DNA from: Trissonchulus latispiculum
Taxonomy: Eukaryota > Nematoda > Enoplea > Enoplida > Ironidae
Length of the DNA: 64,000 bases
Direction: 5' to 3'
Assembly: GCA_030248195.1 (NCBI GenBank)
Contig: JASAND010011319.1
Span: 26,660 to 90,659, forward strand
Both the position numbers and the translations under genes were made by a program. Shown here in pieces: positions 59,101-64,000 of the stretch (positions within the stretch are counted from its first letter, which is position 1; the number at the start of each line of letters is the position of its first letter). The notes under the pieces were generated by a model that was given only the letters and a program-made list of their open reading frames with translations, did not search any database and had not been told where the DNA came from.

Positions 59101-61781
59101 ATTGATCTAATATATACTATTGATCCAGCTGGCTGTCCCTCCCCCCTTTGCCCTGACTGCCTACAGGAAGAAGAAACGCTCGAGCATTTGATCTTGAGCT
59201 ATCCCAGGAAATCAAGAACCCGGCGTACCCACCTCGACTGCTCCCAAGGCCTGGCCGTCCTGTGGTATGACCCTCCCGGGGTGTTGGACTTCCTCCGGGG
59301 CACCGGGCGCCATTAGCCCGGCTATATATATGGTCTCACCGATTGGCCCCAGATATGATGATGATGAAATCCAAACCAGGGGGGCTTGGAACCACCTCCG
59401 TGGGAAATCCGATGGACACGGACCCCATCAAATGGAGATCCCACAGGTGCCCCCTGGCATCCGTCTGGTCAACGGAGCAAATGGGTTCCAAACTCCCGGG
59501 AACACGACAGTGTTGGGTTAACACTGAAGCATCTGGAGTCCTCAAATTATGCTACCGAGCGGTTGGGTCCAATCCCCCACATCATTTCCATCCCGGATTC
59601 TCTGATGTGTGGACCTGACTATGCAAAGACGTGTGCTGGGCCAGTAGATGCCGAAGTGCCCTCTTGTAGCTTTTCTAAGCTGATGGAGCCCGGAAATGAA
59701 CAACAACAACAACAACAACAAATCCAAACCATCAAGAAACCGGCTGGACTCTTTACCTCAAGTTACCGTGCGGAGCAGCTCGCCATGAAGCTTGCCCTGG
59801 AATACGCAGAGAAGGACCTTGGAGGACGGCTTATGGACCTGAGAATCTGCAGCGATTCCAAATCCCTGTTGCAGAAGCTGGCTTCAGGGCCCCAGTGCCA
59901 AGAAACGGTACCTGAAAATGACATCTGGAACTCCCTGCTAACAATCGCGGAAGGAGGCACTAATATTACACTTCAGTAGGTCCCAAGCCACTGTGGAATC
60001 AACGGAAATGAATATGTGGATCTGGCAGCTAAGGAAGCCGCCAAACTGGATCAGACCGCTACAGCTATTGACTATTCAACTGCACAGGCAGCAGTGAAAA
60101 GGTCAATCAAAAACAAGCTGCACGATTCCATGAATGATACGACCATAACCACAGTATATCCGAATCTCAAGGCACCTTCAATCTCCGAGAAAAATGGCCT
60201 AACCAGAAGGGAACGCTCCCTTCTGTCGCAGCTTAGATGCAGAGGCCATTCCAATATCTTAGCCAGTTTTCGGCACCGACTTGGCATCGACAGTTCCCCC
60301 TCTGCCCGGACTGCCACCTGGAGGAGGAGGATCTAAAACACCTATTCCTAACCTGTCCCTCGCTCCCTCGTAAATGGTTTGGGTGGAATCCCTCCCTGGA
60401 GGTCCTGTCCTCGGGTCCCGTCAAGGTTATTGGATTCCTGAAGGATGTGGGGCGCATTTAGCTGCCCCAGCCAAATAGATCGATTTCAATGGCCCAGGAA
60501 GACAGAAGAGAAGATGAAGGTTTATATACAAAAACTATGAGCCTTACCCCTGTGCACCTCAATTGTATAAAGGTAAAGGTAAAGGTGACCCCTGCAAATT
60601 GTATAATTCGCAAAAACTACATATTCAGGGCATTGTTATAGGAGGAGGGCCAGGACCGGATAAGTCAATTTAGAAAAACTTTCCTATTTCGCCGGGAAAC
60701 TTCCCCAGTTAATATTAGCAAAACTCCAAAAGTTTTTGAGCAAGTCTCGTTCGCGGTTTTTTTCACACAAAACATATGTCCGTAACAATATAAAATCATA
60801 CGATATCAATAGATTAGAACTCGAAGCAATTAAGAAAACATACCTTATATATCTTGAGACTGGCCAAACACAGCAGCTGTTTCTGATCAGGACAAACAGG
60901 TATCCAACTGGATAGTGAAGTGATACAATTATGTCCTACCTAATCTGTTGGATTATTATTACGTACTGTCAATTAATATCTAATTCATTACCTAGTTCTA
61001 TTTGTACCCAAACAGAATCACAGACGCACTTATATGTTCAAACATTTTGTGCGGTTGGTAAGACAATTTCACACAGACTATACATACTGCGATAAATAAA
61101 ATGAGCTAATTTATATATACGTAGATTCCATAAATTATTTGTACAGGTAGCCGTTTAGAAGGATATTAAAAGTATTTTTGTATAACCATGCGTAATTACA
61201 CGTAGCACAACTAGGACTGAACGGGCTCAGGCAGTTCTCGCTAAGGTGAAATTCAAAGAAATGCAAGAGGAAGACAATTTCGAGGGAAAAATTTTATTCC
61301 TTAAAAAATTTTCAATGTTTTTCATGCAAAACGCAAAAACTGGAATGGTTTAGAATTTTAAGAAGACTGAGCACATTTGAATGGTCAAATATATAGTGTA
61401 ATGTGGGACGTGGAAATTCGCAGATAAGCCATAAGCTGCAGTCAAAGTGACACTTCGAACTCCTGAACCGTCATACCGCCTGTGGTATAAGCAGTCTCAA
61501 ATAAAAGTGATCACAAGAAAACGTCTGATAAAAAAAACGAATTATATATTACGTGGATTAATTATTTAAAAACAAATTATATTTACAGATTTTACAAAAT
61601 GTAAGAATATAGTTATATACCTGTCCAATAATAATGAATTGTCCCCTTGCCACGGAACCAGGCGTTTAGACAAATTGATAGTATCAGAGAGGTCATCCGC
61701 AGTAAATAGCTTGCACGAATATCCGAACACAAGCAGGTCATCATAATTTTTAGAACTGTGACAAATACCGTATCGTTCCAT
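44133..61781 (-). CDS. SFSWAP: Splicing factor SFSWAP / suppressor-of-white-apricot (14 exons)
   Basis: A nuclear regulator of alternative splicing. Minus-strand coding exons: 61621-61781, 55674-55867, 54232-54411, 53436-53500, 51906-52131, 50649-50749, 50163-50257, 49427-49588, 48368-48593, 47598-48039, 46812-47032, 46164-46446, 44881-45555, 44133-44470. All introns are GT-AG, phases agree and the total is 3369 bp (1122 aa plus stop). Domains: N-terminal DRY_EERY region ([21 protein letters not shown]), SURP1 at ~201-265 ([20 protein letters not shown]), [13 protein letters not shown]2 at ~405-462 ([19 protein letters not shown]), an RS tract at ~523-590, an ISFSLK motif, a coiled, Lys/Arg-rich [16 protein letters not shown] segment, and a basic RS-rich C-terminus (~1011-1122). 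The start ATG at 61779 is the first Met of the open exon 1, but exon 1 stays open upstream past an acceptor (TTCTGCTTAG), so a further 5' exon is possible. Known for the family: Drosophila su(w-a) regulates splicing of its own first introns. Confidence 0.94.
45678..46151. repeat. ~85-bp direct repeat flanking a hAT-like MITE in an SFSWAP intron
   Basis: ACCACCCTTACTATCGA...AAAGGCT...GTGTGTAGATAG is present at 45678-45757 and again at 46057-46151, on either side of the TIR element at 45762-46049. Confidence 0.75.
45762..46049. mobile_element. hAT-like MITE, CAGG-CGCACCCAGG family, copy 1
   Basis: Left end CAGGCGCGTAGCCAGGGG, right end (inverted) CAGTCCCGCACCCAGGAT. The interior includes a CGCGCCTTCGGCGCG hairpin shared in type with the copy at 52632. 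No matching 8-bp flanks remain. Confidence 0.65.
47124..47327. mobile_element. 204-bp MITE with TAA target duplication
   Basis: AGGTGCATTCATAGTTCC at the left is inverted at the right (AGGTGCAATCATAGTCGC); TAA flanks it at 47121-47123 and 47328-47330. The interior is a CG-rich inverted motif (GACGCGCGTAGACGTGCG). Lies in an SFSWAP intron. A TWA duplication suggests PIF/Harbinger-type mobilisation. Confidence 0.8.
48187..48287. mobile_element. Small foldback element (GGACCTTTTCA family), copy 2
   Basis: GGGTCATTTCGAGAAGATAG on the left pairs with the right end read inverted as GGGACCTTTTCACGAAAGAC. In an SFSWAP intron. Confidence 0.5.
49750..50111. mobile_element. 362-bp MITE, CTGGGCTTATTC family, copy 2
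   Basis: Left end CTGGCTTATCGCTAG, right end inverted CTGGCTTATTCCTTGG; exact 5-bp duplication TGACG at 49745-49749 and 50112-50116. C-rich tracts near the right end. Ends 52 bases before the donor side of the next SFSWAP exon. Confidence 0.85.
51138..51496. mobile_element. 359-bp MITE, CTGGGCTTATTC family, copy 3
   Basis: Left end CTGGCGTATTTTGACTGG resembles copy 2, right end inverted CTGGTTTATTTTTAGG; flanks AAAGT and AACGT match at four of five bases. In an SFSWAP intron. Confidence 0.7.
52632..52882. mobile_element. 251-bp hAT-like MITE with 8-bp duplication
   Basis: Ends CAAGGCCGCACCCAGG and (inverted) CAGGCCCGCACCCAGG; flanks CAACCACA (52624-52631) and CAGCCACA (52883-52890) match at seven of eight bases. 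In an SFSWAP intron. Confidence 0.75.
57198..58373 (+). pseudogene. 5'-truncated LINE reverse transcriptase
   Basis: Copies element RNA at a nicked target. Blocks seen: [47 protein letters not shown] (the catalytic pair), then thumb region [18 protein letters not shown] one-base frameshift near 57511 separates the first two blocks from FADD. The 5' part (endonuclease, ORF1 and RT blocks 0-1) is absent, cut off at the target repeat. The pattern fits the Jockey/I/R1 superclade with RNase H; the exact clade is not settled. Confidence 0.88.
58437..59316 (+). pseudogene. LINE RNase H and C-terminal zinc motif, frameshifted
   Basis: RNase H pieces occur in different frames: [17 protein letters not shown] (about 58467), [17 protein letters not shown] (about 58660) and [20 protein letters not shown] (58796). 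A terminal CCHC-like motif ([19 protein letters not shown]) follows at about 59155, with Tyr/Ser where the last Cys is expected. At least three frameshifts separate these blocks. The 3' tail ends in GATGATGATGAA at about 59368. Confidence 0.85.
59367..59731 (+). mobile_element. CAA-tailed short retroinsertion with 12-bp duplication
   Basis: AAATCCAAACCA stands at 59367-59378 and 59720-59731. The ~341-bp segment between ends in six to seven CAA units, the form of a SINE or short LINE-derived insertion, and lies inside the LINE cluster. A GGTTCCAAACTCC sequence (about 59484) is box-B-like, so a tRNA-derived head is possible but unproven. Confidence 0.65.
59732..60514 (+). pseudogene. Second LINE 3' fragment: RNase H and zinc motif
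   Basis: Starts in RNase H ([20 protein letters not shown]), continues [17 protein letters not shown], then a TAG at 59977 and [40 protein letters not shown], and a CCHC end ([20 protein letters not shown]) in another frame. Similar to but distinct from the first unit, so a second related element or a tandem copy. Defective. Confidence 0.85.
60565..60590 (+). repeat. AAAGGT short tandem repeat
   Basis: Three consecutive TAAAGG units followed by TGACCCC, just beyond the LINE cluster; possibly the tail of another retroelement. Confidence 0.6.
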
Positions 61782-62639
61782 AAATAAATCTACTGCAAAA
61801 TATCTATGCGTACGCCTAAGCAGAAAAAAATGCATTCAAGGTGCTGGTATCGCTTTGAGTAAATTTCACCCCATATATAGGCTTCAATTCTTAATGAAAG
61901 TAGCTGAAACCTTCCTGCTCTTTAACATTCTGGGACCAGTCCCGCATTTTTAGGTCAAAACTAAAAGATAAGAAATTTTTGGTTTTTGCCATTATTCTCT
62001 CAGTATATATATATCATAGGGGTCGCGGTAGCGACCCCTATAATATGAGTGAAAATGGTCGAATGACCGTGTAAAACAAGGCTGCGCAGAAGCTGCGCAG
62101 ATTCCTGCGCAGATTATGTGCGCAAAAAATTGTACGTGTCGAGTTTAGTATGTTCCTGAAGTTTCATCCCCGTACCACTTTCCGTTAAAAAGTTATGCCA
62201 AAAATCGCTTACGAGAGTGATGTTTTTTTCCGGTTTCTCGCTTTTGATGTCTCATAAGGGGGTTTTGTAGCTTGAATAACTACTGAATAACTTGTAGTAC
62301 AAATCAAAAATAAGAAAATAAGCTAGTTTTTATGCCTCCCAGAGCCGGAAAAAATTTTTGGCTGGGGGCCAAAGTCGGCCAAAACGCTAAAATGGCCAAA
62401 AAGTATGCTTCAAAGGCGCCTTAATAAGTCAGATTGGGCTATATATGGGGTAATACTGACTATATGGTTAAACAGTACACATATCGGGGTCGTTCAAATG
62501 CTATATGATTTTCCGTCTCTGTGCGTAATTTTTCGGTACTGGCCGGCCAAAGTTGGTGAATTTTGGGTCGAACTTTGAACTTAATTTTTTCGCTTATTTT
62601 GCTACATGGGTGGCTCAAATTTTGCATACAAAGGTTTTT

Positions 62640-63070
62640 TGAGACGGAGAATCGATTCCCGCTATCAGTTTTGCTGCCCGAGTAGCCCAAGTTGCTGGGC
62701 TGGTTCCACTTGACCGTCTGAGGGGTCAGTTCGGTAACCGCTTCCTGGAGGTCCATAGTAGGCTTTACTTTGCCTCTCCAAACTTTGTCTACAGGGGTTT
62801 TCTGGTGCGCCCAGCTCATTCCCGGTGTCCGTTTTGCCATCTGACCCACCCATCTTGCTGTGCTGGTTCCACTTTGCCGTCTGGAGGGTCCGGTCGGTAC
62901 CGACTTCCGGGAGCACCATATAGGGCTGTACATAGCCTCTCAAAACATTGTCTATAGGGGTTTTCTGGTGCGCCCAGCTCATTCCTGGCATCCGTTTTGC
63001 CGTCTGACCCACCCACCCATCTTGCTGTGCTGGTTCCACTTTGCCATCTGGAGGGTCAGCTCGGTGGGAG
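62640..63070. repeat. ~163-167-bp tandem repeat, about 2.4 units
   Basis: TGGTTCCACTT recurs at 62701, 62864 and 63031, and GGGGTTTTCTGGTGCGCCCA at 62794 and 62957. ORFs in it repeat the same peptide and are considered incidental. Confidence 0.85.
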
Positions 63071-63080
63071 GTCATGGGGT

Positions 63081-63360
63081 CAAAAATGAAATTTTCCAAA
63101 AGTAGTCAAATTTGGTATCAAATGAAGGCCCTCAGCGAGCTGAGCAACTTTTGTCATAGAACTGCATGCTCAAAGTGGCTGTAGAGTGCTGTGGTGGGGT
63201 GGGGTGGGGACTTAGGCAATTTTCGGTCAAAAATGAAATTTTTCAAAAGTGGTCAAATTTTTTATCAAATGAAAGCCCTCAGCGAGCTGAGCAACTTTTG
63301 TCATAGAACTGCATGCTCAAACTGGTTGTGGAGTGCTGTGGTTGGCTCGCTTGCTACTGT
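63081..63360. repeat. 147-bp tandem duplication
   Basis: CAAAAATGAAATTTT starts both units (63081 and 63228); each contains CCCTCAGCGAGCTGAGCAAC and CATAGAACTGCATGCTCAAA. Confidence 0.9.
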
Positions 63361-64000
63361 TGAAAGATTAGCTTCAGGAGCATACATATATATATATAAA
63401 ATAATAGAAAACAAGAACAAAAAGTGCTCCTTCGTCGCATGTAAAATACATATGAGTCTTCGTAGGCAGGTTGTACATAAGCAAAAACTAGGTTGTAAAA
63501 TACATATGAGTTCCGTAGGGAGGTTGTAAATTAAGGAAAACAAGTTGCAACCGCTTAACATATGAGCCTGTCCTACAACGAGGCTCATATTGGCGTCACA
63601 GTGCATTCCACATTAAAGCCTCATTAAAGAACCTCAGCTACATCCACATTACAGAAAAATGAATAGACATTGTGGCCCAGAAGAAATGGACTGAAGTGAA
63701 CTACGACTGCTCAAGCTGAACTGTACATGCATCCTGATGTTTCCTGAAACACTATGGCACACCTAATATTTCGCGATACGCTGTGGTACACGGTACACCT
63801 AATGCATTCTCGAAACACTTTCACATACACACGCAGAATGCGTTCCCACTTGGCTGTGAGTCAGAGCGCCTCATGGCGTACCGTATTGAGCATATGCACA
63901 CTATAATGACTGATCAACAAGCTATGTGAAGGATAATTTGTAATGAAAAGCTTTATGCAGTATGTATTTATATAAACGTAAAATATATATATACAAGAAT

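Larger units (their letters stand above)
57184..60528. mobile_element. Non-LTR retrotransposon cluster bracketed by a 14-bp repeat
   Basis: TGAAGGTTTATATA occurs at 57184-57197 and 60515-60528. Recognisable RT homology starts directly after the first copy ([17 protein letters not shown]), as expected of a 5'-truncated insertion. Within lie one RT-RNase H-zinc unit, a CAA-tailed insert and a second RNase H-zinc unit, head to tail. All in SFSWAP intron 1, antisense to the gene. Confidence 0.8.
61782..64000. other. Region upstream of SFSWAP: repeats and hairpins, no gene found
   Basis: Holds a perfect 11-bp-arm hairpin (ATAGGGGTCGC) at 62016-62041, GCTGCGCAG repeats near 62080-62120, tandem repeats at 62640-63070 and 63081-63360, and a twice-repeated GTAAAATACATATGAGT at 63443 and 63496. 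No convincing coding exon was recognised; promoter elements cannot be assigned. Confidence 0.6.

Noticed and set aside
62460..63105. ORFs of 81-157 codons upstream of SFSWAP
   Set aside because: They lie on a tandem repeat and encode the same peptide over again; no homology.
1..64000. tRNA genes, rRNA, CRISPR arrays, bacterial operons
   Set aside because: No convincing A/B-box pair with cloverleaf, no spacer-repeat array, and the genes are spliced eukaryotic ones. The box-B-like GGTTCCAAACTCC at 59484 is noted only as part of a possible SINE.

Overview
This window comes from an intron-rich, AT-rich animal genome, most likely an invertebrate. Three protein genes can be placed with confidence because their exons join in frame at GT-AG sites. 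All three are on the minus strand: a class C G-protein-coupled receptor of the metabotropic-glutamate type (26480..32232, 5 exons, 872 aa), ribosomal protein eL38/RPL38 (38187..39098, 2 exons, 70 aa) and the SWAP-type splicing regulator SFSWAP (44133..61781, 14 exons, about 1122 aa). A receptor with a glutamate-receptor-like cysteine-rich domain plus an SFSWAP with SURP and RS domains indicates a metazoan. A sponge or another marine invertebrate would fit, but the sequence alone does not fix the phylum.

Most of the remaining DNA is mobile or repeated. Layout: 0-12 kb is gene-poor, with two copies of a ~1.2 kb TTAA-flanked, G-run-tipped transposon, a 186-bp MITE, an (AT)n microsatellite, weak candidate exons, and a 1.1-kb block packed with perfect hairpins (10.2-11.3 kb). 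12.2-23.3 kb is one decayed Ty3/gypsy LTR retrotransposon with a 2.3-kb leader of ~165-bp degenerate repeats, a broken gag, no protease, RT, RNase H and an integrase lacking its catalytic Glu, then a 3-kb untranslated tail. 26.5-32.2 kb is the receptor gene; its first intron carries a ~614-bp palindrome. 32.3-41.3 kb holds a TTA-flanked element, two related hAT-type elements (one with an exact 8-bp target duplication), the third TTAA element and RPL38. 42.2-43.6 kb is a 1.34-kb inverted repeat just past the SFSWAP 3' end. 44.1-61.8 kb is SFSWAP, whose introns hold several small TIR elements and, in the 5.75-kb first intron, a tandem non-LTR retrotransposon cluster bracketed by a 14-bp repeat. 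61.8-64 kb is tandem repeats and hairpins.

The genes do not form a pathway: eL38 is a 60S subunit component, SFSWAP a nuclear splicing regulator, the receptor a plasma-membrane sensor. What links the window is repeat structure: at least nine TIR families, several with intact target duplications and many with poly-G/poly-C tracts near their ends, and two long palindromes in or beside transcribed genes that could yield double-stranded RNA.
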